Shown: positions 22,612-34,263, numbered from the stretch's first letter. The stretch: 64,000 nt of DNA from Cyrtodaria siliqua (GCA_037043455.1 JAWPHD010011441.1:19899-83898), one strand, 5' to 3'. Translations and numbers: made by a program. Notes: generated by a model from the letters alone, not told the origin.

Positions 22612-23060
22612 TTTTTACTCTTTCAACTCAAGAGTCACCTTTCCTGGGTTTATATTGTTTTCCAGAGAGAATTATTTTGTATCAGACATATCTTTTTGGC
22701 AGCAACTACAAACAGTGTCATTGAACATTTTCAATTCAGTTCTTCTTTCTAGACAAATTTCGCATTTAGATAAAACGTACGACATCTGTTCTATTTCAAA
22801 GGCAAGTATAGCATCCATAGCAAGGTTGAACATTTCATCTTTCTGTGATGGTGCAGCTTCTGGTATGTCATTTATTTGATATGTTTTGATAATATACCTT
22901 TTTTCCCGTTTATTACCATATCCCTTTTCTTTGATTTCGACTGTGTTTCGTTTTCAAGAGGTTTTGATTCCTAGTTTCCTACATAAAGATTGGATGTCAT
23001 TGGTTATATTAGAGTTGGAATTTGAGTCCTTATTTGGTTAAGTATATGAGGTACTAATAT
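22612..23060 (-). pseudogene. Helitron-type ORF remnant (Cys-cluster/DUF6570-like)
   Basis: On the minus strand the translation includes RKLGIKTS then a stop, further on AFEIEQMSYVLSKCEICLERR, VCSCCQKDM, a TAA stop, then in the same frame FSLENNINPGKVTLEL. The pattern CxxC..R..CxxC followed by FSxENNxxPG recalls the region preceding the Rep/helicase part of animal Helitron proteins. In-frame stops make it a pseudogene. It ends near the SINE at 22515. The family assignment is from memory of the motif and is moderate. Confidence 0.5.
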
Positions 23061-23296
23061 AATTTTCTGAATTATGTTTGCTCTTGTTGCCATCAGTGTT
23101 TCTGCAGGACTCAACATTTTTAGGGGTCATCCTTGACCCGCTATGGAATTAACTTGGGGTCATTTTGTAAATATAGGGGTCATATTTTTTGGACATGCAT
23201 TTTGATGAATAGACCATGTGATGTCAGATAGACATGCATTATTAGTTGATAAGACATCTTTTTCGGTGGATTGGTCAGCAAAAAAAAGGAAGTTAA

Positions 23297-24427
23297 AGGG
23301 ACGCACGGCGATCTTGATGTTTTTATCAAGCAACAATATTGGCATCTCTACTTATTTATCAAGGAACATTTCGACTTTAAACCGGCTTGTATATTGTAAC
23401 AGTCATGCATGGGGGACTTAACTTATACATCATCATTTCTCGTTTATGGGTATTTTACTAACACTGATATTATATTTCTATAACTGGTAAAATCTAGCCA
23501 TTGAATTATACATGTTCATAAGTGGTTAAGTGACACCATCCTGTATACCAGGACATGGATGATATTTGAACTTTAGTTAACAAAAGACGTAGGATGCTTT
23601 TGTTTAAGAAATAGAACATCGTTTACTGTGAATTATCGTTTAATATATCACGGTTTGGAGTTCAATTATAAACAATAATATCACGAGCCCGAAGGGCGAG
23701 TGAAATTATTGTTTACAATTGAACGACAAACCGTGATATATTATAGATAATTCACCGTAAACGATGTTCTATTTCTATTCTAATACCCCTAAAATGTGAA
23801 AATAACGCAAACTTCTGAAATCTTTCGCATTGCTTTGCTTGCTCTCCTAACGTTGCATACGTTACAATGCGGAATGCGCAATGCGCAATGCTTATTCTCC
23901 TAACGTTGCAAACGTTACAGTGATATATCGTTCAATATAACGAGATATTTTAAACTAGGCTATATAGTGCGGGTGTATTAGAATTCCTCATTAAGTAGTG
24001 TCATTCAATTGACCAATCAAACGTTGACTAATGTATAATCATCATATTAGTGATACTTAACTTAAGATTCGACATCCTGCAGAAATAGGATTCGTGTAGG
24101 GGGGTTAAGTAACTGATTAACTTTGTATTTGAACTGAACTTGCTTACATCAACGATTACTTGTTAATAAAAACTATACGATCACTTGGATATACATCTTA
24201 ATAAACTATACTAACTTTGTCACATGTGTGTTGTGTTGTTATAATATCATTAAATAAAAACGCTGTGTTTTCAATTTACCAAATGATGAAATATATTATT
24301 GGTGCAGTATTTCCAAAGGTCAGTAATATATACAAAATTAATTTGGTTTATACTATTATGCATGTTATTTAGGAAAACTAACGGGACGCCGCGAGTTTTC
24401 AAAAATTCAAGATTGCCATGTCTCCAT
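23297..24427. mobile_element. TTAA-flanked MITE, long copy carrying a nested foldback
   Basis: The left end AGGGACGCACGGCGATCTTG follows TTAA (23293-23296). The right end CAAGATTGCCATGTCTCCA(T) precedes TTAA. The right sub-terminal region (ACTAACGGGACGCCGCGAG) matches the copy at 7408-7745. The TTAA duplication suggests a piggyBac- or Kolobok-type source. A foldback at 23608-23985 is inserted inside. Confidence 0.7.
23608..23985. mobile_element. Foldback MITE with GAAATAGAACATCG arms
   Basis: Positions 23608-23680 and 23697-23775 are ~75-bp inverted arms (GAAATAGAACATCGTTTAC against its complement) around a small hairpin CGAGCCCGAAGGGCGAG. The element continues right through AATGCGGAATGCGCAATGCG repeats to GTGCGGGTGTATTAG. 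A second copy lacking the left arm is at 35684-35965. Confidence 0.7.
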
Positions 24428-24959
24428 TTAACCAGCATTATATTTCATTTTGGGTTCGTCTGCCATTTTAGCGGCCGTTTCGTGATTATCTACGCGCTTT
24501 TATTTGCTATTGTTTTTATATAAGCGTCTACCTACTCAAACCCACACACATATGATGACGACAATAACGCGGAAAGTACAGACATTAGTTTAACCTGTTC
24601 TAGACCAAGAATGAATAACTTTATTTTTCAATCATGGGCCACAAAGACGGCATTATAATCACCGTAAAAGAAAAACATAATGAAACATAACAAAAGCCTA
24701 ATTCTGATTAGCATAATAACAGTAAATTGTAATGAAATTATAAGATGTAATATGATCGATATGACGATGACAATAACACGAAAGTACAGGTATTAGTTTT
24801 TCCTGTTCTAAATCTAAATATAGACCAATATGTAAATAGAAATAAGTTCAGTCCATCGTGATTCCTTACATTTGAAGCTTTTCTAGAGAGTATAACGACG
24901 ATAATTTGACGGGTATTTCATTTCTAGCCTAGTCAATTTCATTGCGTCACGAAAAACTC

Positions 24960-25371
24960 ACAAGCTGATTTATGTCGCGTCGCCGATAATTTCAGTGCGC
25001 CAAAAACGCAAGAAACGCGCTCTCGCAGAAACACTGTGCCATGCGTGTTTTCGGTGGGTGATATTCGCTTTTTACTTTTACTACTATCAGCGTCATTAGA
25101 ATCAGCGTCATTAGAACTTGAAACTGTTTATTGTTCAAAAGCAATGGTTGTACATGACAATTCTCCTTCATTGGTTGAAAAAGAATACATGTGATATTGC
25201 TCTGCACCAAACTCATGTTACATTGATGTTGTAGCCTAAAATGGTAGACACAGTTTCAATATCACAAGCTGTGGCCCACCCTTGACCATTTATCATTTCC
25301 CACTCGTATTAAAGTTTAGTCATAACAGGACTGTGGTAAATTTGGACTAACTCCTCCATGCCAACCCTGTT
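24960..25371 (-). pseudogene. OTU-like coding remnant
   Basis: The minus-strand translation gives VGMEELVQIYHSPVMTKL, a stop, then YEWEMINGQGWATACDIET and VSTILGYNINV. After a frame break come FGAEQYHMYSFSTNEGEL and a Ser/Asp/Lys-rich tail. The G-x-W-A-T...I-x-x-V-S-x-x-L...I-N-V spacing resembles the core of OTU-type cysteine proteases, which some animal Helitrons carry. It lies upstream, in the same orientation, of the Helitron-like remnant at 22612-23060, so both may derive from one long ORF. Confidence 0.35.
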
Positions 25372-25786
25372 ATCAGCAATATTATAAAATTATTGCCTTT
25401 TAGTGAGGTCGATATGTGTATATATTTCATATTTGTCTGATTTGTATAGGAAATACATGGAATAGAAAAGCTATATCTACTCGTTTGCTCTACTGGGAAA
25501 TATCTCCCAGTGGGAGATATTTCCCAGAACGGAACATTGTTCGGCCTTTTGCCTCAGTGGCGGGAATGCCAAATGACGTTCCGATTGTTTTACGGACGTT
25601 GTCGTCAGATTCCGCCACTAGGAAATAACGATTACGGAAATTAACGAAGAGTTCCGGTTCCACTTGTTTTGTTTGTATGACGTAACGTCGTCTTGGATGA
25701 CGTAACGTCGTCTTGGCGTTCTGGTGTAAAAAGGCATTAATCATTAGAAATATTAATAAAATCATTTTAAATTATGTAATATATAG

Positions 25787-26003
25787 TTTAATAACCAGTG
25801 TTTTTGAGATTCCGAAAATATCTCCCTCGGTAGAGAAATGGCCCCTATATAAGAAGTCGTTCTCCGCACTCGTTCTTATATCGGGGCCATTTCTCTACCA
25901 TGGCCCCTATATAAGAACTCGTGCTACGCACTCGTTCTTCTATCAGGGTTATTTCTCTACCTCGGGAGATATTTCCCGTATCTCAAAAACACTGTTTATT
26001 AAA
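25787..26003. mobile_element. Nested palindromic element with TATCTCCC/GGGAGATA ends
   Basis: GTGTTTTTGAGATTCCGAAA, TATCTCCCTCGGTAGAGAAA and TGGCCCCTATATAAGAA are mirrored on the right (ATTTCTCTACCTCGGGAGAT, TCTCAAAAACACTG). Inside are two further copies of the GCCCCTATATAAGAA arm with hairpin tips CTCCGCACTCG and GCTACGCACTCG. A related small hairpin (GGGAAATATCTCCCAGTGGG) is at 25495. Confidence 0.65.
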
Positions 26004-26063
26004 CTCTATTTATCGACCTGATATCGCCTCGGTCAATATCACTTTTCTCAGGTCGATAAATAC
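26004..26063. repeat. Small hairpin ATTTATCGACCTGA
   Basis: TCTATTTATCGACCTGATAT and CAGGTCGATAAATACA form a ~17-bp stem around CGCCTCGGTCAATATCAC. It adjoins the palindromic element at 25787-26003 and looks like another short foldback. Confidence 0.5.
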
Positions 26064-26119
26064 AACACATAGCGACCGAACCTAAAAGGCAACAATTATT
26101 TTATTACTAAATCAAATTA

Positions 26120-26372
26120 TTCATGGAATTTTGAATTTTTTAAATTTTGATATTTTTAATTTTGAAATTTTTGAAATTTTGAAAAAAAATTGAAATTTTG
26201 AATTTTGAAATTTTTGAATTTTGAAATTTTTGGAATTTCGCATTTGAAAATTTTTGCAATTTAAATTTTTTGAAATTTTGAATTTTTGAATTTTGAAATT
26301 TTGAAGAATTTTGAAATTTTGAATTTTGAATTTTTGAATTTTTGAATTTTTTGAATTTTTGAATTTTTGAAT
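26120..26372 (+). repeat. (TTTTGAAA)n low-complexity tract
   Basis: Irregular TTTTGAATTTTTGAA units over 250 bp. It is within the 5.58 kb element. The Lys/Phe/Asn-rich minus frame is an artefact. Confidence 0.9.
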
Positions 26373-26828
26373 TAGTTTAATTTTGACAACCAATAACAAA
26401 TAATAAAACAACTTCTAATGATAAGCATTCTTTTAATGACTATCGCTTCATTCGTAACTACTTGTGACGGGATTAGCCGAACTAGTACGAATACTCCAAA
26501 CTACGAAAAGAGACAATCGTCCAAGTGAAACCGACTGATCCCCTGATGATTTGAGGAAAAAATACGAAATTGCCGAACACAATTTCATCAATGGCGGCGT
26601 TTCCGGTGCGACACAGTTTTTTTGCCCAGCCAGGTACGATTTCAACATTTGCACATGTGTTACCATTAGCCGATCATCGTCGGCCGGCTGCGCCGGCCGA
26701 GCTCTGCTCGGTATTATTTATTCACATTGTGTCCTCTGATACAGAGCGTGTATTTGTTTGCATGTTTAAAAGCACAATTTACCAGACGGTTCCGTGTAAC
26801 AAAGATGGCGCCACTCTGCGCCAAATAA

Positions 26829-27235
26829 AAAATGGTGACAGTGTATAGCTATTGCAAACGAGATTCAAGACTACGGGTTATTTAGGCATTAATAATAACA
26901 AAAAGTGAATAGTAAACATATTTATCTTTGTCAAGAAGGTAATTTCATGGTAGTGATTATAAGACAAAGCCTAAAAAGAGGTGATGAAAATGTGCCTTTT
27001 GAGATATCAGCTAATTTTTAATTTTATAGAATTAAAAATGGTGTGGAGCTATTGCAAACGAGATACGAAGTATGGGTTATATTAGGCATTAATAATAACA
27101 AAAAGTGAATAGTAGACATATTTATCTTTGTCAAGAATGCAATTTCGTGATGTTGATTATAACAGAAAGCCGTAAAAAGGGGCTGTAAAAACTGCCTAAT
27201 TTGAGATGTTGACTGAAATTTTAACTTTTCAAATG
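26829..27235 (+). repeat. 206-bp tandem duplication
   Basis: Two units (26829-27034; 27035-27235) share AGCTATTGCAAACGAGAT, TTAGGCATTAATAATAACAA and ATATTTATCTTTGTCAAGAA. They lie near the right end of the 5.58 kb element. Short AATGGCGGCGTT motifs at 26590 and 27283 mark a related duplication of sub-terminal sequence. Confidence 0.7.
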
Positions 27236-27369
27236 TAACGCGCTTACGATCGATTTACCTGTATCGATAAAATAGTAAATGGCGGCGTTCTAGCGCGACA
27301 ACATAAATCGATAAACTAGAGCGTTTATGAACCCGTTTCTCCTCCCTATAACGTACTCCCTGATCAAAA

Positions 27370-28154
27370 TCAGTTCCCCCCCAAATTAAGAAAGATCACG
27401 TGATAGCGATGTCCAGTCAATACCTTCGGACCCGCCCCACTAAATGTGAAACCATATACCTTAACAAAGTCATGTGATCATATCTGTAATTTAGATAATC
27501 GTTAAAATGCGTAATAAATGCGATGTTAAGCATGTTAAGCAGATGTCAATTATAAAATCGAATTCACTCTAGATGTGAAACAAGAAATAAAGAACATGCA
27601 ACAATATTAAATTGAAATACATATATACAGTTAATAGACAACAGAGTAATAAATTCTTTGCGACATTCTTCAAGTTCTAAAATGCGTAAGAGTCTCAAGA
27701 TCTAAAATATTATTCAAACTACTTTAATTGTTAATTTTACTTGTTCACTTGAAGATTTGTTTCAACTTTACATTTCATTTAACGACTCAATACTTCAAAA
27801 TCATCAAAATAGATTACATTAAAACAAACATGAATGTTACACTCTAACAGAGATACCGATGGCAAATTATGTATAATGCTTAATAACGACGCCCGTAAGA
27901 CCGCTAAATATCTCGTGAATGCGATGTTAATGCGGAGAAGAAACTTATATGTTTCATGAATTATTATAATAATGCCCATGTGTAATATTGTATATTTATA
28001 CTGTCATTGTCATATTAATTGATCATTTATAAGTGAATGCATGCTTAAGTACATACGTTCTATTGTGCCCATGGGGCCGGGTGTTTGATTGTCACATATT
28101 ATACTATATACATTTTGTTGTTTCATGTAACACATGTCACTATAATAAACTGTT
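27370..28154. other. No gene seen
   Basis: AT-rich sequence between the 5.58 kb element and the ACTT microsatellite. Short frames only. Confidence 0.5.
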
Positions 28155-28410
<256 letters not shown>

Positions 28411-28566
28411 ACTTGTATTATGCGGACTGTTTACAGTATGTTCAGAGTCTACATAGAGATTCTTTTTTCCTTATCTTGCTACTAGTTACATTTGATACTA
28501 TTTGTTACTATTTACATTTGATTGCGTTTAAATTGCTTTTCCGCCGTAATGACATTATTTATCATG

Positions 28567-28589
28567 ATAGATAGATAGATTAGATAGAT

Positions 28590-28659
<70 letters not shown>

Positions 28660-28660
28660 C
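28567..28660 (+). repeat. (GATA)n microsatellite
   Basis: About 23 GATA units with two TTA interruptions near the 5' end. Confidence 0.95.
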
Positions 28661-28820
28661 TTTTATTGACTTAAACTATTACAGTTTTTCATCATTACAA
28701 ATATATGATAATTATAATATACACACACGTGACAGATATTAACATTGCAAATACAACAAAATAATCACTATGTTTATTTTTTTGTTTCATACATATTTAA
28801 ACAATCAAAAACATACACAT

Positions 28821-28895
28821 AGGCCTCTATAGCCCAGTGGTAGAGCACTGGGCCCACAAGCGGAAGGTCGTGGGTTCAAACCCCGCCGGATGCTG
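28821..28895 (+). mobile_element. tRNA-like SINE head
   Basis: TAGCCCAGTGGTAGAGCACT is an A-box and GGTCGTGGGTTCAAACCCC is a B-box with a good T-stem. The acceptor arms (GCCTCTA and CGGATGC) do not pair, so it is not a working tRNA gene. It probably heads a SINE that runs on toward 29450. Confidence 0.55.
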
Positions 28896-29523
28896 GTCTC
28901 TCCATTATCATCTTTCATTTATTCATTGCTTATCATTCATTACCATTCGGCAAAAATCCACCTTCTCGGCCCTCAAATTTGCTTTATGAGTAGTTAGTAC
29001 CTCACTGCTGACTTGTGACGATGTTAGGCCGACGTTCACTGAAAGAAGGGAAGCTGTAGACAGAAATTCGTTGGTTCTTCGTATGGCGCGTCTTAAGTAT
29101 GCAGTGGCCAGTAGCCTAGTAGTGGCATAGTAGCTTGAATGGAGTACCATTGAGTACTAGGGGGAGGCTGTTTCACAGCAATAGACAATATCAGAAGACA
29201 TATCACAATGTCCCAGAAACAGTACAATCCGAAGGAAAAAAGAGAAAAATCAGGTGAACTGCGGGTGAACAGCGAGCGTCGTCGCAGAAACGGAATATAC
29301 AGCGAGGCTTCAGCAGAAAGTATGTCAGAACTGATCACCATCTAGTAGGAGGGACAACAGCAGAGCTGGTGGAAGACGGAGTGAGGGGAGGCGAAAGAAA
29401 GGAGCAGATAAAAGGGGTTGAGAAGGTGGGCCAAAAAAAACAACAAACATACACATATTATGGTATGTCAATGATAAACGAGGATGTTCTAAAATAAGAT
29501 ATCTAGTGTTTTTTTGTGTTTTT
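28896..29523. other. GC-richer stretch after a tRNA-like head; no gene confirmed
   Basis: It may be the body of a long SINE or other repeat headed at 28821. A 45-codon frame at 29208-29345 (MSQKQYNPKEKREKSGELRV...) is basic and purine-rich. I cannot support it as a gene. Confidence 0.3.
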
Positions 29524-32040
29524 TTAGTCTGCTAAAATGGATGTAGATAGCCTTAATACAAGTGCATCGGAAATGAATTTATCCAAACTAAGAATAACCT
29601 TTTTGTTTAATGACTGCAACAATTCCACAAATTTAAACATGCTTGGTCTAGTTGTGTTATATTTAGGAATGTATTTGTTTCTAATGTTAGAGTAAGTAGT
29701 ACAGATCAAAATAAAATGGTACTCGTCTTCAATATCGTTAGTGTTACAAATTTCGCACACTCTTTCGTTTCTCTCTGTTCTCCCTCTTGAGTATCTCCCT
29801 GTTTCTATTCTTAAACAATGAGCGGATAATCTTATTTTTGTTATACAACTTCTTAATTGTTTGGAGCATAATGTTTCTAGATATGTTTCAAAATCAAACT
29901 TCTCTTTCACCACCTTATATAGCGTTAAAACTCTACTGCCTTCTATATCAGATCTCCATTGTTGCATGAAATTATCAATTAATCTTTGTTTAAATATTAT
30001 AGGAAATAGTTTAAAACTAACACTCATGGGATTATCCCAGACATTATTAAAACCGTTACTGTTTAGGATAAACCTTATATCAGTTAGCCAATTCTTCGCG
30101 CCCTTATTACAGTTACATAACAAATCCTTATATATTGCTTCTAGTATAATGTTCTCTGTAGACAATAGTTTATACCAATATTTGATCATTTTTACATATC
30201 TATTAATGTATATTGGGCAACGAGAGAGCTCTCCGTAAATACCAGCATTGCTTGTGGTAAGTTTAACACCTAAAATAATTTACAAAATTTTAACTGTATT
30301 TTATCAATATCTTTTGATTTTGTAATCCCCCATATTTCACTTCCATAATTTATTATTGATGCCACAATAGCATCGAAAAGCTGAAGAGATAATTTTGGTT
30401 TCAATTCATATTTTCGTATATTAACCAAGAGTATATTCATTGCTTTTAAGGCTTTTCCACAAATACATTGTTGGTTTAACGAAAAGGAGCCAGTATAATT
30501 AAGCACCACACCTAAATAATTAAAATCATCGACGACATCCAATAAACTTTCATTATAATACCACCTTTCACATTCTTTAATTCTACCCCTTTTACGGAAT
30601 ACAACTATTTTTGTCTTTTCAGTATTAACTTCAAGACCCCAGGATTCACAGTATTCATAGAGTCTATTAAGGCTTTGCTGAAGGTCATCTGGGCTTGATC
30701 CTGCATTGACTATGTTAATTTCAATGCTGTTTGCTTAATATGTAAACCTTGGTGACATACAAGAATATATATTAAACAAATAGTTGTCACAGCGCTTCAA
30801 AATTGTACACACCAATTAAGATGCCTGGTCTGTATTTCAATATTCACCCCCAGGGCCTTAGTCTGAAATTACCGGATTGGGGGTAGATGACAACAGGTGC
30901 AATCGTTTAATACCTATCACGGCGTAAGAAATATGCGTTTCATTTTGTCGGACAAATATGTATTTCGAAACAACAGATTAGTAGCGTTCTCAAACTTGTT
31001 TTGTCACCACGATACAGCGGGAACGTGTATACTCTATTAACCCTTAACCCGCTAAGCATGACTATAATAGCATTTGCTTCCAGATTAGCCAGATCAGGGT
31101 GTACAATGTCCGGCTGCTGATCAGTCATTTCCCCCAAAACACCCCATTTGCCCCATTCGCTGGCGGCGACAATGTACAACAAACTGTGAAATGACCTGGT
31201 AGGAAGCCAGATTGGTATTTGAAAAAGAGGTTATTCTTATGAAAAAAATATATAAATATGTTTAACTATTATCCTTTCCATAACTTTTCCTACTCAGCTA
31301 AGTAACGATACTGGTCTATAATTAATAGGGAGGCTAGCGTCACATATTTTGAAAAATGCCATAGCTACAGCTGTTTTCCAAATATCTGGAAATATGCATT
31401 CGTGGAGTGACCTGTTGAAAACTATGCATAGCGGCTTTGAAATAGTGTGCATTGTTTCTTTAAGCATCTTGTGACTTATTTCGTCGTCCCCGCATGCTTT
31501 GTTTATATTCAGTATTTTTTATAATATCAACTATTTCTGATTCTTCTACGGTAATAGATACTAATTTTGCCTGCGTTGAAAGATCCAAATTTGGTAGAGA
31601 AGCATGCGTATCATCAACGGATGATATAGATATAAAATAGTCATTTAGGCTGTTAGCATTGTCTTGGTCTGATACAGAGTAATTGATCTCACCATTTGGT
31701 AAAATGGTTTTCAATGGTGGAATGATTTCTGAATGTTTATTAGATTTGAAAAAATATTTTAACAGTTTCCAGTATTGACGCTGATCATTGGCATTGGCTT
31801 CCGTAATGAATTAAAAACATTTATTGAATCTGACACTACAACGAGGTCTAATAACGTCGAGGAATGATCTGTCTCTCTAGTTGGTCCAGTAATAACATTT
31901 TTCATATTGTTTATGATAATAATGTCTCGTAATTTATGGTTTTCATGCCTTAATTGATCTTCATTTATGTCTCCGACTATGATAACGTTGTTGTATATAT
32001 CGAGAGCCATATCTATTGCATTACTTCCCCTAAATAACAC
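29524..32040 (-). pseudogene. Decayed non-LTR retrotransposon (endonuclease and RT pieces)
   Basis: The pieces occur in order on the minus strand. 32040-31759 is endonuclease (VGDINED, LLDLVVVSD). 31714-31260 leads into RT, with NYRPVSLLS followed by an in-frame TAG. 30740-30270 is the post-RT region (NTEKTKIVVFRKRGR, FNYLGVVLNYTGSF). 30189-29524 is a C-terminal domain with RLSAHCLRIETGRY and a Cys/His cluster (CEICNTNDIEDEYHFILIC). RT motifs A to C are missing, replaced by unrelated sequence at about 30740-31250. Stops and frame breaks mean it cannot be active. A related tail lies at 13382-13899. Confidence 0.85.
30940..31182 (-). other. Unrecognised 80-codon open frame inside the segment that interrupts the LINE remnant
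   Basis: The frame reads MLYIVAASEWGKWGVLGE and continues with a mixed, protein-like composition. It lies in the ~500-bp segment that replaces the reverse transcriptase core of the decayed LINE. I do not recognise it. It may be part of a dispersed repeat that has happened to stay open, or a captured exon. No splice signals were confirmed. Confidence 0.25.
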
Positions 32041-32075
32041 ACCATATCCCCGTTCAGGCTGATAGAAACATGGCG

Positions 32076-32185
32076 ACAGTTAAACTCGTTAGCAAAAATG
32101 ATATAATGCTCGGCAAGAGCCTCGCATTATATCAGTATACATCATCTTGCTAACTCGTTTAATAAATTCAATAATGAATGAGTAT
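32076..32185. mobile_element. Palindromic MITE, ATGCTCGGC hairpin (copy 2)
   Basis: It matches 4386-4495 (AACTCGTTAGCAAAAATGAT, GCTCGGCAAGAGCCTCGC) with a 12-base insertion in the right arm. It lies just upstream, in minus-strand terms, of the decayed LINE endonuclease piece. The open frame across it is a by-product. Confidence 0.65.
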
Positions 32186-33235
32186 ATACTCAATATAAGA
32201 TCCTCTATGAAGTAAATCGGTAGATCTCCATTTTTGAACATGTAAGTAAATATCAACTTTTGGATGAACTCGCAGTGACACGTGATATCTCGTAAGATAC
32301 AACGTCGATGACAATCTCTCCCAGAGGCCATTACATTGACCACAGTCAACGTCTAAGAAAGAAGCCTGCGATCACATGATAATTTGTCACATGACCACAG
32401 CTAAAATATCAAAAAGGCGAACAGAACTTCAACACCGTGACACCACCTACTATCGGCTGCTGATTGACACGTAAACAGTCGAAAGAAACACGATTTATTT
32501 TCTACGGAGTGATGTGCCAAAGTACACACCTTAAGTTTATTCTACCGCAATATAATTCTGAGCATAATTTACTGTATATTTAAAACATTCAAGTCGAACA
32601 ATTGTTTTAATTTGTAATTTAAGCATTTCATATAAAGTTAATTCAAAAAAATGTTAGTGCAATCAAGAAGTTTTGCATTTCCATCGTTTTTCATCGTTTG
32701 CCAAGATTCATGGTATTTGATGAGACGTTGACAGAGGTGTATGTGTATGCAAGGAACGACAACTCTATGTAGAGATTGCGTCGATGTGTGTCAGAAGAAG
32801 CCTAGGCGTCCCCTTTAGGGCCACGCTAACAGTAGGTCAAAAACATATTGTCCATGTAAACATGCCCACCTTCGAGAGGCTTTCTGTGGTTGTTCCAGAC
32901 AGCGGCACACCTTGCGAGGTCACGTGGTTCCCGATTCCCGACAGCAGCAACACGTCCTGTCTGTTCTAAATTTAATTGTTTGAATGATCTATCTATTAAT
33001 TGTTAATTGTTAATTGTTCTAAATTTAACTGTTTTAATGATCTATCCCATGCCTCCATTTTCTGACCTATCTCAGACTTGCATTTGATGAGCTATATCAT
33101 CCGCCATTTTCTGACATATCCTATCACCGCGCCATGATCTGACCTATCCCATACCTGCCCCATTTCCTGACGAAAACGAAAGATCTGCAGGAATCTGTTA
33201 ACATTTGGTTCTCGAAATATGGTGTAACGAATAAG

Positions 33236-33290
33236 TAACACAGGGATCGCAGGTTCAATCCCAGTCAGGGCCGATTTGGATTAGTTATCG
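33236..33290 (+). mobile_element. tRNA B-box remnant
   Basis: GGGATCGCAGGTTCAATCCC is a clear T-arm/B-box, with no A-box at the right spacing. It is likely a truncated SINE head. Confidence 0.4.
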
Positions 33291-33446
33291 AAATCTTTTT
33301 TTAAGTATGTCCCGCCTAACCAGTCTTTCGGTTGACCCTTACACCCCGTCGACACATAAATATGTCATATTGTGCGCAAATTAACGCTTCGATTAACATT
33401 TCGAAGAATGCATTTCTTTTGTGTGTGTGTATATATTAATGTATAT

Positions 33447-33550
33447 AGTCCCTCTACCATATGTGCCGAGAGAAGAATCTCTCAGAGACACGGCATTATG
33501 TCTGGATTTTTTGTGGTGCACTGATTGTTTAAACACCTTTTTGATGAGCT
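33447..33550 (+). repeat. Dispersed repeat AGTCCCTCTACCA (copy 2)
   Basis: Counterpart of 13072-13200, with a small hairpin GAGAGAAGAATCTCTC. Confidence 0.5.
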
Positions 33551-34108
33551 ATATCAATCAAGTGTTAATGAGATTTTCTAGTCATGCCTAAAACATACTG
33601 GGTACCAGAAAATAAGTTTATAAAGGCGTTTTTTGGATGTTAAATAGATACATTCCTATTCTGTATATATACACTATTTAAATGGGTCGTATTAACATTT
33701 CTATGGGACATATACATGTTGCCGTACACATCAGCAAGTGGCTATACAGATGTTTGTATGTTTGCCTATAATGCTACGAGCGTTTATTTTTTAAAAATGT
33801 CCCGGGGAAGGTCCGGACCCCCTCCCGCACCTACCCCCGTGAGTAATTGAGATTTTGGTCACACTACGCCCTTGCAGTGTATATACTGCACACTAAATTC
33901 AATATTTATTACATTTTCATCGGTGAAAGATTGAGATTTCTCAGTGAAAGAGTATTCATAATCGCTAAATATTATTAACTAACTCCGAACACAAAACTAA
34001 CTAACTGTGACGCTGAGTTATGACGTCGATAAAGTGGTGCTGACGTCGACGTCATCCGCCGATAACGTTCAATAAAGCGAAACATTTCGGTTAAGATGTA
34101 ATAAATAG

Positions 34109-34263
34109 ATTATTTAACTGCTGTGTTAGATTATAGGGAACTTCATTCGATGGTAGACGTGTTTTGTTTTTCACTCACTCTCATACGCTCGTTCGTGAAA
34201 AGAACCACATGTCTACCATCTCGTGAAGGATTGCCCTATAATCGACCCCAACAGTTAAATAAT
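34109..34263. mobile_element. Inverted-repeat MITE with TTATTTAACTG ends
   Basis: ATTATTTAACTGCTGTGTTA, GATTATAGGGAA and CGATGGTAGAC pair with GTCTACCATCTCG, TTGCCCTATAATCGA and CAACAGTTAAATAAT. The tip is TCATACGCTCG. It abuts the dispersed repeat at 34273. Confidence 0.65.

Larger units (their letters stand above)
21779..27362. mobile_element. 5.58 kb DNA transposon-like element with 31-bp TIRs and 7-bp target duplication
   Basis: The left end starts CAGGGAGTACGTTATAGGG and the right end is its complement. The first 31 bases match perfectly, and after a gap a second block (CGATTTATGTTGTCGCGC) also matches. The flanks are ATCAAAA at 21772-21778 and again at 27363-27369. The interior holds a SINE (22260-22515), Helitron-like coding remnants on the minus strand (22612-23060; 24960-25371), a TTAA-flanked MITE with a nested foldback, palindromes and a 206-bp duplication. 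No transposase of a cut-and-paste type was recognised. CA..TG termini with a 7-8 bp duplication fit hAT, P or Dada-like elements; I cannot choose. Confidence 0.75.
32186..34108. other. No gene seen
   Basis: It holds the GCAAGGAACGACAACTCT block at 32750, a B-box remnant at 33236 and the repeat at 33447. TTAATTGTTCTAAATTTAAC is partly duplicated at 32970-33020, and CCTATCCCAT motifs recur at 33040-33160. Nothing codes. Confidence 0.4.

Noticed and set aside
26121..26411. Lys/Asn/Phe-rich minus-strand frame
   Set aside because: It is a by-product of the TTTTGAAA low-complexity tract.
28821..28895. Candidate functional tRNA gene
   Set aside because: A- and B-boxes and the T-arm are good, but the acceptor stem does not pair.
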